Of a DNA stretch of 40,239 nt, positions 8,819-18,870 are shown in pieces. Under the pieces are notes generated by a model. It saw only the letters and a program-made list of their open reading frames with translations, had not been told where the DNA came from and ran no database searches. How positions within the stretch are numbered: position 1 is the stretch's first letter; each line of letters begins with the position of its first letter. Position numbers and translations under genes: made by a program. This DNA is from Candidatus Omnitrophota bacterium (GTDB taxonomy: Bacteria; Omnitrophota; Gorgyraeia; Zapsychrales; Zapsychraceae), in NCBI GenBank assembly GCA_015232535.1, contig JADFZM010000006.1, forward strand, positions 1-40,239. Direction: 5' to 3'.

Positions 8819-9229
8819 CTTTTTGTCTTCAGAAAGCGTAGGGAGGAGTCTTTATGAAGCCCTGTCAATTAACTATATAACAGAGATTTTAGTCTATGGT
8901 TATAAAGATGGGGTGGGAGGCCATGGTGCATTATTAATTGCGCATACAGTTGAGGTGGAAAAAAATATTTGCTGCCTCTTATGCCATCTTAGCACGATAA
9001 GTTTTTTGACCTTTGAAATTTTAAGGCCGGGTGAAATATCCCGGCCTTTTTATATCAGGTTGTGGCGGCAGTTAGATCAGATAACTAAGCAAAATTAGCT
9101 TAATGCCAGGGGAAGGAGCTAACTTCAATTTTACTCCAACCCTCCCGCATATCCACACCCAAATTCTCTCTAGCTTTTAAAATGTTATTATGATATATTT
9201 ACTGATATTTTGTAACTAACCCCATTTAT
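8819..9229 (+). other. Gene-free stretch after the propeller gene
   Basis: No convincing gene lies in these 411 bases. A TTG-initiated reading frame at 8823-9098 runs straight through the terminator at 9023-9051 and has no family features, so it is rejected. A perfect GGGAGGAG Shine-Dalgarno at 8841-8848 precedes a minimal frame of eight codons (8854-8880, MKPCQLTI). This could be a leader peptide or the remnant of a dead gene. The sequence around 9144-9165 (atatccacacccaaatt) resembles 7088-7105 (atatccacaccaaaatt) on the other side of the propeller gene. Confidence 0.35.
9023..9051 (+). terminator. Strong intrinsic terminator
   Basis: AAGGCCGGG at 9023-9031 pairs perfectly with CCCGGCCTT at 9040-9048 around an 8-base loop, followed by a T run to 9051. 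It ends transcription about 200 bases after the propeller gene, so that transcript has a long untranslated 3' part. Confidence 0.88.
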
Positions 9230-9973
9230 ATGAATATACTCCTTACCAATGACGATGGAATACTCGCCCCGGGAATAAATGCCCTGTACGAAGAACTAAT
9301 CAAGGTCGGCAAAGTCACAGTCGTAGCCCCTGACTCGGAAAGAAGCTCGGTTGGTCACGGCATCACATTATCACATCCTCTCTGGCACAAAAGAATCGAG
9401 AAAAACGGGAGATTCTTTGGCACGGGGGTAAGCGGAACTCCGGCAGATTGCGTTAAATTTGCGACAGCTGTTTTGCTCAAGGAAAGACCGGACATTGTTG
9501 TCTCGGGTATCAACTTAGGGCCAAACGACGGTTGCAGTGTTTTTTATTCCGGAACGGTAGCCGCAGCTAGAGAAGCGGCACTCATTGGAATACCCTCTTT
9601 TGCCGTTTCTTTATCTACATTCATCAATCCGTATTTTAAATTTGCCGCACAGTTCAGCGCTAAGCTGGCAAGAAATATTTCGCGCTATAAAATACCCCAG
9701 GGGACTTTCTTAAACGTTAACGTGCCAAATCTCAAAAAAGAAGGAATAAAGGGGGTAAAGGTTACCTCCCAATGCACTATTCCCATTCATGGTACGTTCC
9801 AAGAAAGGACTTCCCCTGATCTAAGGCAATATTACTGGATGTCGGCTAAAGCCCCGGTAAACAAAAAGGACCTTTCCGTTGACACATACGCCCTTGCAAA
9901 TGATTATATCACCATAACCCCGGTAAAAAACGATTCGACCGATTACGATTTCTTAAAAATATTAAGGATATAA
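9230..9973 (+). CDS. surE: 5'/3'-nucleotidase SurE
   Basis: This metal-dependent nucleoside monophosphatase is used in nucleotide salvage and stationary-phase survival. The protein opens with the family signature MNILLTNDDGI, with metal ligands D8 and D9. Further ligands are S39 in PDSERSSVGHG and N95 in SGINLGPNDG. The length of 247 residues is normal for SurE. No clear Shine-Dalgarno precedes the ATG, but the start is fixed by the first beta strand. The HD-GYP gene begins 12 bases after the stop, so the two are probably co-transcribed. Confidence 0.95.
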   Translation: MNILLTNDDGILAPGINALYEELIKVGKVTVVAPDSERSSVGHGITLSHPLWHKRIEKNGRFFGTGVSGTPADCVKFATAVLLKERPDIVVSGINLGPNDGCSVFYSGTVAAAREAALIGIPSFAVSLSTFINPYFKFAAQFSAKLARNISRYKIPQGTFLNVNVPNLKKEGIKGVKVTSQCTIPIHGTFQERTSPDLRQYYWMSAKAPVNKKDLSVDTYALANDYITITPVKNDSTDYDFLKILRI

Positions 9974-9985
9974 AACAGATTAATT

Positions 9986-11062
9986 ATGTCAAACGTCGAT
10001 CATATACTTAACTCTAAAATCCTGATCCTCGACGATGACAAGGGCAGCGTCAAGCTCCTTAGCGGGATACTAAAAAAAGCCGGCTTTAAAAATATCACCC
10101 CTTTGACCGACTCAGGAAAGGTAATCGATGAATACACCCGCCTAAGGCCTGACCTTTTAATCCTTGATTTGAATATGCCGGGCCTAAACGGTTTTGACGT
10201 AATGGAAAGGTTAAAGAAAATAGAAGGGAACGGCTATCTTCCGATAGTAATCCTTTCCAGCGAAGATAATAAAAATACCCAAATAAAAGCATTAGACCAA
10301 GGGGCAAGGGACTTCATTAATAAGCCTTATGACCGGGTAGAGGTCATAGTGAGGATAAAAAACCTCATCGAGGTCAGGCTGCTTAACAATCAGATACGCG
10401 ACCAGAATAGGATCCTGGAAGATAAAGTTCGAATCAGGACAAAAGAACTTTATGAGACACAGCTAGACGTAATACAAAGGCTATCCCGCGCGGTTGAATG
10501 GAGGGATTCGGATACAGGCCTGCATACAACAAGGATGAGCCATTATTCTCACTGCCTGGCAAAAGATTCCAAGCTTAGCCATGAAGAGCGAGATTTGATC
10601 CTTATCGCCAGCCCATTGCACGACATAGGGAAGATAGGCATCCCTGACAACATACTGCGCAAACCCGGAAAACTTGATAAAGACGAATGGGAAATCATGA
10701 AGGCTCATACCACGATCGGCGGAGAATTGCTGTCCGGAGGAGATTCTAAGTTCCTTATGATGAGCAAAGAGATCGCGCTTTCCCACCATGAAAGATGGGA
10801 CGGCACCGGTTATCCAAAAGGTTTAAAGGGTGAAAATATACCTCTGACAGGCAGGATTTGCGGGATATGCGATGTTTTTGACGCCTTGACCAGTAAAAGA
10901 CCTTATAAAGAGGCTTGGCCTGTTGATAAAGCAATAGAAGAGATACAAAGAAGCACCGGTACCCAATTCGACCCGGATTTGACAAGCTCTTTTATAAGGA
11001 TCCTGCCGGAAATAATCTCATTACGCAATATCTATACTGACATAAACAGGCCGCATACTTAA
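9986..11062 (+). CDS. RpfG-like response regulator with HD-GYP domain (c-di-GMP phosphodiesterase)
   Basis: An N-terminal receiver (about residues 10-130) has D16/D17 and phosphoacceptor D61 in LLILDLNMPG. A coiled linker (135-165) leads to an HD-GYP domain at about 165-340. This keeps H180 and following helix, the HD pair H212-D213 in PLHDIGKIGIPD, H241, and HHERWDGTGYPKGL at 267-280 including the GYP motif. The complete metal-binding set predicts active hydrolysis of cyclic di-GMP under phosphorylation control. No GGDEF cyclase lies in the window. A PilZ protein that could sense the same nucleotide is encoded at 18871-19218. The cognate kinase may be elsewhere or the hybrid kinase at 191-1387. 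Confidence 0.92.
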   Translation: MSNVDHILNSKILILDDDKGSVKLLSGILKKAGFKNITPLTDSGKVIDEYTRLRPDLLILDLNMPGLNGFDVMERLKKIEGNGYLPIVILSSEDNKNTQIKALDQGARDFINKPYDRVEVIVRIKNLIEVRLLNNQIRDQNRILEDKVRIRTKELYETQLDVIQRLSRAVEWRDSDTGLHTTRMSHYSHCLAKDSKLSHEERDLILIASPLHDIGKIGIPDNILRKPGKLDKDEWEIMKAHTTIGGELLSGGDSKFLMMSKEIALSHHERWDGTGYPKGLKGENIPLTGRICGICDVFDALTSKRPYKEAWPVDKAIEEIQRSTGTQFDPDLTSSFIRILPEIISLRNIYTDINRPHT

Positions 11063-11072
11063 GAGAAAATGA

Positions 11073-11101
11073 TTGCGAAACTACGCTCAACACTGTATTA
11101 T
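11073..11101 (+). promoter_or_regulatory. Candidate promoter for the giant coiled-coil gene
   Basis: TTGCGA at 11073-11078 (4/6 match to the -35) is separated by exactly 17 bases from TATTAT at 11096-11101 (5/6 match to the -10). Transcription would start near 11108, about 50 bases before the ATG at 11161. Confidence 0.5.
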
Positions 11102-11160
11102 TTTTCTGGAAAGCTATTAATACTAATATTTGTACAGTCTGAAAAGGACAAAAATCAACG

Positions 11161-14100
11161 ATGAAACCATTAAAATTTATTAATTTAGTGTTTATCCTAG
11201 CCCTTATTCCGTTATTCGCTTTTATCGCAATCCCTTCTCATTCACAGGAAAGCTCTCAAAGCCAGATAACCAGTGAGAACATCCAAGACCTTCTTAAAGA
11301 AGCCGAGAAGGTAAAAGAGGAGTTTGGCCATATTTCTACCGAAAAAGACTCACTCGAGAAGCAGTTAATCATCTTAGAAAACAAGGTTAATAACCTTAGC
11401 CTTGACTTAGAAAAGAATAACGATAATATCGAGGACCTATCTCTCCAGAAGAATTTACTTATAAAACAGATAGCTGACCTTAGACAGGATAAAGTCGCCT
11501 TACTGGATGAGATCTCGAAACTTAAGTTGTCGATCGAAGCGAGCCAAAGTTCCGTCGAAAAAAGCATTAACGATCGCTTAGGGGAGTACCGGCAAAAAAT
11601 TGCCGAGCTGGAGCCCAAACTTAAGGAGATCAGCTTGATAGCCGCCAAACACTTAGAATCGATAAATACACTCGAGAAAGAAAAGACCCGGATTTCTTTA
11701 AGTTATTCCCAGCTCGAGAACGATAACAAAGTGTTGAAATCGACCATTGAAGAACTGCGAAAACAGGTTTCTCCTGCCGAAGATGCCTTGGTCAAAAGGG
11801 TTGAATCAGCCAAAGAACCGTTAAAAAAAGAACTCTTGGTCATGCAAGGCAATCTTGATAAATTACAGAACGATATTAAATTAAGAGACGGGCAGATATC
11901 GTCTCTAAATACCGAGCTTTCAAAAGCAAAGGATGAAAACATCTCTCTAAAAAACGACAAAGAGAACGTAAAAATAGAATTGTCCCTTTACAAAGACAAG
12001 CTTAAATATACCGAGGAGGCTGTTGCCGACAAAATAGATACGACCAGACAAGCCCTCGATTTGGTAATTAAAAAATTAAACAAAGAACTTTCCTACGAAA
12101 AATCATCCACCCAGTCAAAGCTTAAGGATTTGACAAGCAAGCTACAATCGCAAATGGCCTTATCTGAAAAACAGGTCACCGAACTTAAAGTTAACCGTGA
12201 CGAGCTTACCTCTCAACTGGAAATTTTAAAGTTTGAAAAAACCGAGCTGCAAAGCAAAATAGATACCCTGAAATCAAGCCTTCAATCCAAGGAAAAAGAA
12301 CTCTCCGAGACTGCTGTTGAGCTTAAAAAATCCGAAGCTTCGACTGCAGAAAAAGTAACCGAGGCTAAGAAAACATTGGAAGAGAAAATCCACCTACAAG
12401 AAAAATATTTTTCGGAAGAAAACAGCGCTTTAAAATCCGAACTTTCACGGAAAGAAAACGCCCTAAATACTGAGATTTCGCGCCTCAATGAAGAGGTAAA
12501 GAAACTAGAAGCTACTCTGGCAAAAGCCAAAGAGGAGGCCAACCTCAAGCTGTCCCTCAAGCAAAAAGAACTAGATGAACAACTCTCCCTAAGCGATGAT
12601 AAGGCATCCAAGCTAATCGAGGAAAGAAACACTATCGAAAAACAATTAAACGAAAAAGTATCATCACTTTCTTCCGAAACTGGCAAATTATCTGCCGAGG
12701 GTAAAACGCTTAATTTGAAAAACGAAGGCTTGATCAAAGAGATATCTTCTCTGAAATATGAATTAGCGCAGGAAAAAGAACAAAAAGTTAATTCAGACGC
12801 AGTTTTATCGAAAATTAAAAGTGATAATGAGTTTTTAACATCGCAACTAACTGCGGTCAAGATTGAAAAGGACAAAGCATTAGCCGCATCCGCACAGCTC
12901 CAATCCGCTCTGACAAAGTCTGAGAATTCAATCGATCAAAAAATCGCCGATGCCCAAAAACCTCTGGAAGCGGAGATTGCTGAATTGAAATCGCAATTAA
13001 TAGCGAGCCAACAGGACAAAGAAGAAGAAATCTCTCGAATAAAGAAAACAAATGAAGAGGAAAAAGCTAAATTAGCCGCTCCTTACGAAACAAAATTAAA
13101 GGAGATCTCAGACAAACTTAAAGAAGCCTTTTCCTCCTTAGAAAACAAAGAAACCGATCTGGCTTCTCTAAGAAGCATGAATTCGCAGCTCCAAAGCTCC
13201 TTGCGCACCTTAAGGGAAGAAAATTCTGCCCTTTCGCAAAAAAACACAGACTTAGCGTCGGAATTGAACGCGCTTAAACTTTCGCTTCCGGAGAAGATCA
13301 AAGGCATTGAAACCCCTCTTTTGGAAAAGGTCAAGAATATATCCGATGAATATGAGAAATTTAAACAATCTTCGCAAATGCAATCTAACGCAAACGAATC
13401 GGCTTTTAAGCAAAGGCTAACCGCCCTTGAGACGGAAGTTTCCGCAAAAGACCTTTCGCTTAAATCCTATTCGGAGCAGATCAATAAACAAATATTCGAT
13501 ATCCGCAAATCGGATGAGCAAATAGCTGTTTTAAATGATACAGTTAAGGGCTTAACAGATAAGCTATCAACCGAGCAGAAATACTCGGCCAATATCAAAG
13601 ATTCCATCCCTCTTGAAATCGCAACGGCCTCTAAGCCGCTTCAGGAAAGAATTGATGAGCTAAACAAACAGATTCTCAATCAAAAAGCCGATTACGACGA
13701 GCTGCAGGCCACTGTCCGCTGGCTTACCAAAAAAAGAGACGAAACAAACCAAATCCTGAGTACGCGCGACCAGGAAAAAGACAAACAAAATGCCGAGTCA
13801 GACCTAAAAATAAAGGAACTCTCAGAGGAGATCAATAGATCCTTAGCCACCATCACAGAATGGGAGAAAAAATACAAAGCTCTGGAGACTACTCTCTCGG
13901 ATGAAAAAGAAAAAGCCAAGAAACCACTTATTGAATCAAGCGCTAAAATAGAAAGTGAACTTTCTAAAACCAAAGAAGACCTGGCAAAAAAGATAAAAGA
14001 AGCATCGGAATTGTCCAAAAAGGCTCTTGATCTGAATTTTGAAAATTCGAGATTGAAGAAAGAGCTCGAGGATAGGTCAAAGTCAATATCCGATATTCAG

Positions 14101-14595
14101 GAGCAATTCGGGGAATCTAACAGAAGCTTGGCTATAGCCAACAATAAAAGTACCGACCTTTTTAACAAATATTCCTTCTCGCAAGACTCTCTTTTAAAGC
14201 TTAAGGAAGAGTCTGCGAAGAAAATCGAGGAACTTAAGCTAAGCCTTGAGACCAACAATAAATTCCTGGAGAAGAAACTTCTTGATGCCGAGAATGCTTT
14301 ATCCTCCAAAAGTAAAGAGCTAAAATCGGCTTTGGAAGAAAAAGAAAAGCTTAAAGCGGAAAACAAGGCCTTGTCCGGCAAAAGTTCGAGAAGCGTTAAA
14401 AAGGAAGGCATAAAAAATTCGCTTGAGCAAGAAATATCAAGACTTCTTAAGGAAATCGAGGAACTAAAGAATAAACTCGGCCAGAAAGACAATGATTTCT
14501 CCGCCCTTCAAAAGGAAAAATCTTCCCTGGAGGGAAATATCAAATTATTGTCCGAAGAGCTGAATAGCCTTAAAAATCCCTCAACAGGAAAATAG
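11161..14595 (+). CDS. Giant secreted coiled-coil protein (1144 residues)
   Basis: The function is not recognised. Residues 1-29 form a signal peptide ending in PSHSQ. The rest is nearly uninterrupted coiled coil, rich in K, E, L and S, with no visible enzymatic, TPR, LysM, OmpA-like or sorting domain. A degenerate module of the form KIxxAxxPLxxxIxxL recurs. Its PL (or equivalent) falls near residues 143, 220, 298, 405, 601, 719, 826, 922 and 1046, so the rod is punctuated roughly every 80-120 residues, with one double-length gap. This suggests growth by duplication of a segment of about 100 residues. The protein should form a rod well over 100 nm long in the periplasm or on the surface. It has its own promoter and no adjoining partner gene. 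Confidence 0.72.
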   Translation: MKPLKFINLVFILALIPLFAFIAIPSHSQESSQSQITSENIQDLLKEAEKVKEEFGHISTEKDSLEKQLIILENKVNNLSLDLEKNNDNIEDLSLQKNLLIKQIADLRQDKVALLDEISKLKLSIEASQSSVEKSINDRLGEYRQKIAELEPKLKEISLIAAKHLESINTLEKEKTRISLSYSQLENDNKVLKSTIEELRKQVSPAEDALVKRVESAKEPLKKELLVMQGNLDKLQNDIKLRDGQISSLNTELSKAKDENISLKNDKENVKIELSLYKDKLKYTEEAVADKIDTTRQALDLVIKKLNKELSYEKSSTQSKLKDLTSKLQSQMALSEKQVTELKVNRDELTSQLEILKFEKTELQSKIDTLKSSLQSKEKELSETAVELKKSEASTAEKVTEAKKTLEEKIHLQEKYFSEENSALKSELSRKENALNTEISRLNEEVKKLEATLAKAKEEANLKLSLKQKELDEQLSLSDDKASKLIEERNTIEKQLNEKVSSLSSETGKLSAEGKTLNLKNEGLIKEISSLKYELAQEKEQKVNSDAVLSKIKSDNEFLTSQLTAVKIEKDKALAASAQLQSALTKSENSIDQKIADAQKPLEAEIAELKSQLIASQQDKEEEISRIKKTNEEEKAKLAAPYETKLKEISDKLKEAFSSLENKETDLASLRSMNSQLQSSLRTLREENSALSQKNTDLASELNALKLSLPEKIKGIETPLLEKVKNISDEYEKFKQSSQMQSNANESAFKQRLTALETEVSAKDLSLKSYSEQINKQIFDIRKSDEQIAVLNDTVKGLTDKLSTEQKYSANIKDSIPLEIATASKPLQERIDELNKQILNQKADYDELQATVRWLTKKRDETNQILSTRDQEKDKQNAESDLKIKELSEEINRSLATITEWEKKYKALETTLSDEKEKAKKPLIESSAKIESELSKTKEDLAKKIKEASELSKKALDLNFENSRLKKELEDRSKSISDIQEQFGESNRSLAIANNKSTDLFNKYSFSQDSLLKLKEESAKKIEELKLSLETNNKFLEKKLLDAENALSSKSKELKSALEEKEKLKAENKALSGKSSRSVKKEGIKNSLEQEISRLLKEIEELKNKLGQKDNDFSALQKEKSSLEGNIKLLSEELNSLKNPSTGK

Positions 14596-14673
14596 TCCTG
14601 CTTCTCCGGTAAAAGGGATGCAAGTTGGGGCGTTAGTTTGGATATGGGGAAAGACAACTACCCGAATATAATA

Positions 14674-14702
14674 TTGAAAACGCCAGTCTTTCATAATATA
14701 AT
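14674..14702 (+). promoter_or_regulatory. Strong sigma70-type promoter for the gltA-rnf operon
   Basis: TTGAAA at 14674-14679 (5/6) and a perfect TATAAT at 14697-14702 are separated by exactly 17 bases. The site lies 44 bases upstream of the gltA ATG, which has a GGAGG Shine-Dalgarno. No comparably strong promoter was noticed inside the run of tightly packed genes up to 25301. Confidence 0.7.
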
Positions 14703-14745
14703 ATTTTTTCATATTAATTAACTAAAACCTCACGCGGAGGATCTA

Positions 14746-16035
14746 ATGGATACAAAAGCCAAGATAATAATCGAAGGCAAGACATACGAATACCCGATAG
14801 TCACCGGAACTGAAGGGGAGAAAGCAATCGACATCTCTGCCCTAAGAAAAGATTCCGGGTACATCACCCTCGATGTCGGATACGCCAATACCGGCTCCTG
14901 TACAAGCAATATAACTTTCCTAGACGGCGAAAAAGGCATCTTACGCTACCGCGGTATCCCGATTGAAGACCTCTCCGATACGGCTAGTTTCGTTGAAATA
15001 TGCTTTCTTTTGATATACGGTCATTTGCCTACAAAAATCGAGCTAGAGAAATACTCTGAAGCCTTTACCAAGCAGTCAATGATACACGAAGGTATGAAGA
15101 GCTTCTTCGACGGATATCCTTTGACCGGACATCCGATGGGAATACTCTCTGCCATGATCGGCTCTATGGCCGGATATTACCCGGAGTTAATAAAGCCTAA
15201 TCCCTCCAAAGAGGAAATCGACCTGATTTCGGTTGAGCTTTTATCCAAAGTAAGGACTATCGCCGCGTTTGCTTATAAAAAATCAATCGGCGAGCCTTAT
15301 GTTTACCCTCGGCATGATTTAAAGTATGTACCTAACTTCCTGAACATGATGTTTAATTCGCCGACTAAACCGTATGAAATAAAACCTGTAATCGTTAATG
15401 CCTTAAGGACTTTTCTTGTCCTGCATGCCGATCATGAACAAAACTGCAGCACCTCGACAGTAAGGCTGGTCGGAAGCGGATTAGCAAACCTTTTTGCCTC
15501 AGTTTCCGCCGGTGTCAATGCTTTATGGGGCTCGTTGCACGGAGGGGCCAATCAGGCCGTCATTGAAATGCTACAGAAAATACAAACCGAAGGCGGAGAT
15601 ATCAAAAAATACGTCGACATGGCAAAAGACAAAAACTCGAAATTCCGCCTGATGGGTTTCGGGCATCGGGTATATAAAAATTACGATCCCCGGGCTAAAA
15701 TTCTTAAGTCGCGGGCGGACGATCTATTCCGAGAACTCAACATATCTGATCCGCTTCTTGATTTAGCTAAAAAACTTGAAGATATAGCCCTAAAAGATAG
15801 CTATTTTATCGAAAGGAAACTTTACCCCAATGTCGATTTCTACAGCGGTATAATTTTAAGGACTATCGGGATTCCTTTGAATATGTTCCCTGTCATGTTC
15901 GCTATAGGCCGTATGCCGGGATGGATCGCTCACTGGAAAGAGATGCTAGAGGGCGCCGAGGTAAAGATCGGCCGGCCGCGGCAGATTTACACCGGGAACA
16001 ACGTTCGTAAATTTATCCCGATAGAACAACGCTAA
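14746..16035 (+). CDS. gltA: Citrate synthase (type II)
   Basis: It condenses oxaloacetate and acetyl-CoA to citrate at the entry of the TCA cycle. All hallmarks are present: HADHEQNCSTST with H230, GSLHGGANQAV with H265, GFGHRVYKNYDPRA with H307, and catalytic D364 in PNVDFYSG. Length (429) and residue numbering match the hexameric, NADH-regulated GltA type almost exactly. The N-terminal small beta domain typical of that class is present (KIIIEGKTYEYPI). It is the first gene of a long operon with pepA, fumC and the Rnf genes, led by a strong promoter. Only citrate synthase and fumarase of the TCA cycle are encoded here, so a partial or branched pathway is possible. Confidence 0.97.
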   Translation: MDTKAKIIIEGKTYEYPIVTGTEGEKAIDISALRKDSGYITLDVGYANTGSCTSNITFLDGEKGILRYRGIPIEDLSDTASFVEICFLLIYGHLPTKIELEKYSEAFTKQSMIHEGMKSFFDGYPLTGHPMGILSAMIGSMAGYYPELIKPNPSKEEIDLISVELLSKVRTIAAFAYKKSIGEPYVYPRHDLKYVPNFLNMMFNSPTKPYEIKPVIVNALRTFLVLHADHEQNCSTSTVRLVGSGLANLFASVSAGVNALWGSLHGGANQAVIEMLQKIQTEGGDIKKYVDMAKDKNSKFRLMGFGHRVYKNYDPRAKILKSRADDLFRELNISDPLLDLAKKLEDIALKDSYFIERKLYPNVDFYSGIILRTIGIPLNMFPVMFAIGRMPGWIAHWKEMLEGAEVKIGRPRQIYTGNNVRKFIPIEQR

Positions 16036-16057
16036 AAAATAAAGAAAGGCTTTAAAC

Positions 16058-17482
16058 GTGATAAGCTTCTTAAAGAACCCCGACCTCAAACATGATGCAG
16101 TCGTCTTTTTAGTAAACGAAGAACAGCTAAAAGGAAAGAATAAAATATCGCCTGTCTTAAGCAGCCTCGAGGAGAAGAAATTATTTACCGGGGAAAACGG
16201 ACAAATTTTTCCTTATCTCGAGGGCAAAAGAATACTTCTTTTCGTCGGCTTAGGGAAAGGAAAAGACTCCGGCCTTACTTCCCTAAGGATAAACTTGCGC
16301 CAGGCCTTATTATCGTCATACCTGAAAAACTGCGGGACAATAGACATATTTTGCCCTTCGCAAGAAGAAAATGAAGTTAAAGCGATAATCGAAGGGATTA
16401 TAATCGGCACCTATCAATGGGATAAATACCTTACCAAAAAGAAGCCGGACATCAGTAAAAAGTATTTTATCGTATCTCCGGAGAAAAAAGCTTACGGTGA
16501 TACGATAACAATCTGCGATAACACAAACCTTGCCCGCGACCTAATCAACGACAACGCCGATTGCATACATTCAGTTATGTTAGAAAAAAAGATCAGAGAG
16601 ATAGTAAAGAATAACAAAAATGTCTCTTTGGAGATCCTCGGGGAAAAAGAGCTTAAAGCAAAAGGCCTTAATTTGCTTCTGGGCGTTAACCATGGAAGCG
16701 CCAAAGAGCCAAAACTGATCATCGCAAAATATAACGCTTCAAAAGACAAAGCGGCGGAAATAGCGATAATCGGCAAAGGCATCACCTTTGACACGGGAGG
16801 ACTGAACCTTAAGCCCACCGGCCATATCGAAACCATGCGCCAAGACATGGGCGGGGCGGCAGTTGTTATCTCCTTGCTTAAGAATGCAATTGACCTCGGG
16901 ATAAAGAAAAATATTGTTTTTGCCTGTGCGATTGCTGAGAACGCTATCGGCCCGAAAGCTTATAAACCCGGAGACGTAATCCGCTCTTATTGCGGAAAGA
17001 CGGTCGAAATAGCCAATACCGATGCCGAAGGAAGGCTGGTTTTAGCCGACGCTATATCTTATGTAGTCAAGAATTATAAGCCAAAAAGAATAATCGATAT
17101 CGCCACCTTGACCGGAGCATGCGCGATCGCTTTAGGCCCGGATTATACGGGCTTAGTCACGACCAGCGATGAGCTCGCAAAAAACTTGATCAATGCCTCA
17201 AAAGAAACCGATGACCGAGCCTGGCGGCTTCCCAGCTACCCCGAGCTCAAAGATTCGGTGAAATCAAAGATAGCCGATATAAAAAATGTCAGTAACTTTA
17301 AAGGCGCAGGGGGAACAATTACCGGCGCGGAATTCTTAAGGCAATTCACCGAAGATACCGAATGGGCACATTTTGACATCGCCAATACCGCCTGGGTGGA
17401 CAATCAATCCCGAATGTATTTCGGGTACGGCGCGACAGGCTCCGGAATAAGGCTTTTAACCTATTATCTCATGAATAATTAA
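16058..17482 (+). CDS. pepA: Leucyl aminopeptidase, M17 family
   Basis: This cytosolic di-zinc (or manganese) exopeptidase removes N-terminal residues from peptides. The C-terminal catalytic domain holds the metal and active-site residues K240 and D245 in [16 protein letters not shown]263, and the family signature [13 protein letters not shown] (320-332) with D322, E324 and catalytic R326. The N-terminal macro-like domain (about 1-150) is weakly conserved, as is usual. The start is GTG with an AAAGAAAGG Shine-Dalgarno. It begins 22 bases after gltA and ends one base before fumC, so it is embedded in the central-metabolism operon. There it probably supplies amino acids as fermentation substrates. 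Confidence 0.94.
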   Translation: MISFLKNPDLKHDAVVFLVNEEQLKGKNKISPVLSSLEEKKLFTGENGQIFPYLEGKRILLFVGLGKGKDSGLTSLRINLRQALLSSYLKNCGTIDIFCPSQEENEVKAIIEGIIIGTYQWDKYLTKKKPDISKKYFIVSPEKKAYGDTITICDNTNLARDLINDNADCIHSVMLEKKIREIVKNNKNVSLEILGEKELKAKGLNLLLGVNHGSAKEPKLIIAKYNASKDKAAEIAIIGKGITFDTGGLNLKPTGHIETMRQDMGGAAVVISLLKNAIDLGIKKNIVFACAIAENAIGPKAYKPGDVIRSYCGKTVEIANTDAEGRLVLADAISYVVKNYKPKRIIDIATLTGACAIALGPDYTGLVTTSDELAKNLINASKETDDRAWRLPSYPELKDSVKSKIADIKNVSNFKGAGGTITGAEFLRQFTEDTEWAHFDIANTAWVDNQSRMYFGYGATGSGIRLLTYYLMNN

Positions 17483-17483
17483 G

Positions 17484-18869
17484 ATGGAATTCCGAACTGA
17501 AAAAGACTCCCTTGGGGAAGTTAAGGTGCCAAAGGACAAATATTACGGCGCGCAAACCGTCCGCTCGCTCAATAATTTCAAGATCGGAACTGAGAAATTC
17601 CCTCCCGAATTTATCTCGGCTCTCGGAATCGTAAAAAAAGCCTGCGCTTTGGCCAATTCGGATTTAAAGCTTTTCCCGCATCAGAAAGCCGAGTTGATCG
17701 CCGAAGTCTGCGATGAAATAATCTCCGGGAAATTAAGCGATAATTTCCCTTTGTCTATCTGGCAGACCGGCAGCGGCACACAAACCAACATGAATATCAA
17801 TGAGGTGATCTCCAACCGTGCCATACAAATTGCCGGCGGAGAAATCGGGAGCAAAGACCCCATTCACCCTAATGATGACGTCAATAAGTCCCAATCATCG
17901 AACGATGTCATCCCAACAGCCATGCATATTGCGGTCGCTAAGAAACTCAATCATGAATTAATTCCTGCCCTGAAAGAATTAAGGGACTCTCTAGGTAAAA
18001 AAGAAAAGGAATTCAAGGACATAATCAAAATCGGCCGTACACATTTGATGGACGCAACGCCGCTAACGCTCGGCGATGAATTTTCCGCTTATCGTAAGCA
18101 GCTTGATAATAGCTTAACCCGCATTAACAAAGGACTTCCCGGGATCTACGAGCTCGCCATAGGCGCTACGGCAGTAGGCACAGGAATAAATTCCCATCCG
18201 GATTTTGCCCAAAAGGCCGCTAAAAAAATATCGGAGTTGACCGGTCTGCCTTTTATTTCATCCGAGAACAAATTCGAAAGTTTATCCGCCCATGATTCAA
18301 TAGTCGAATTAAGCGGCATTCTAAAAACAATAGCTGTGTCACTATCAAAAATAGCCAATGATATCCGCTTTTTATCTTCCGGCCCGCGCTCGGGAATAGG
18401 GGAATTGATTTTGCCGGCAAATGAGCCAGGCAGTTCGATAATGCCGGGAAAAATAAACCCGACTCAATGCGAAGCCTTGTTAATGGTCTGCTGTCAGGTA
18501 TTAGGAAACGACGTTTCCATAAATATCGCCGGGAGTAACGGTAATTTTCAGCTGAACAATTATAAGCCGGTTTTGATCCACAACATCATTCAGTCGATCA
18601 ATCTTCTTTCCGATAGTTGCCACAGCTTCAGCCAAAAGTGTATAAACGGCATAAAACCGAACCTATCAAGGATTAAAGAAAACCTGGAAAAATCGCTAAT
18701 GTTAGTAACAGCCCTTAACCCTCGTATCGGTTATGATAAATCAGCCGTCGCGGCTAAGAAGGCCTACGATGACAACATTACCTTGAAAGAAGCCGTATTA
18801 TCGCTAGGATTTCTGACCGAAGCTGAGTATAATGATATAGTTAAACCTATCAATATGATAAGGCCGTAA
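17484..18869 (+). CDS. fumC: Fumarate hydratase, class II
   Basis: This iron-independent enzyme interconverts fumarate and malate. The signature [13 protein letters not shown] lies at 316-328 and includes the catalytic serine loop. H187 in [10 protein letters not shown] corresponds to the general-base region. [13 protein letters not shown] at 96-108 is typical of FumC rather than of aspartase (which has GAGTSTNMN). The length of 461 is normal. It starts one base after the pepA stop and ends one base before the PilZ gene. Together with gltA it shows that organic-acid metabolism is transcribed with the Rnf complex. Confidence 0.95.
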   Translation: MEFRTEKDSLGEVKVPKDKYYGAQTVRSLNNFKIGTEKFPPEFISALGIVKKACALANSDLKLFPHQKAELIAEVCDEIISGKLSDNFPLSIWQTGSGTQTNMNINEVISNRAIQIAGGEIGSKDPIHPNDDVNKSQSSNDVIPTAMHIAVAKKLNHELIPALKELRDSLGKKEKEFKDIIKIGRTHLMDATPLTLGDEFSAYRKQLDNSLTRINKGLPGIYELAIGATAVGTGINSHPDFAQKAAKKISELTGLPFISSENKFESLSAHDSIVELSGILKTIAVSLSKIANDIRFLSSGPRSGIGELILPANEPGSSIMPGKINPTQCEALLMVCCQVLGNDVSINIAGSNGNFQLNNYKPVLIHNIIQSINLLSDSCHSFSQKCINGIKPNLSRIKENLEKSLMLVTALNPRIGYDKSAVAAKKAYDDNITLKEAVLSLGFLTEAEYNDIVKPINMIRP

Positions 18870-18870
18870 A

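Noticed and set aside
8823-9098. A 91-codon TTG-started frame after the propeller gene
   Set aside because: It runs through a strong intrinsic terminator at 9023-9051, has no family features and no Shine-Dalgarno at its start.
12282-12875. A long antisense frame (197 codons, serine-rich) within the giant coiled-coil gene
   Set aside because: It is the shadow of K/E/L-rich codons on the other strand. The many serine and phenylalanine residues are typical of such artefacts.
17484-18869. Aspartate ammonia-lyase rather than fumarase
   Set aside because: The [13 protein letters not shown] motif follows the fumarase pattern and not the aspartase GAGTSTNMN pattern.
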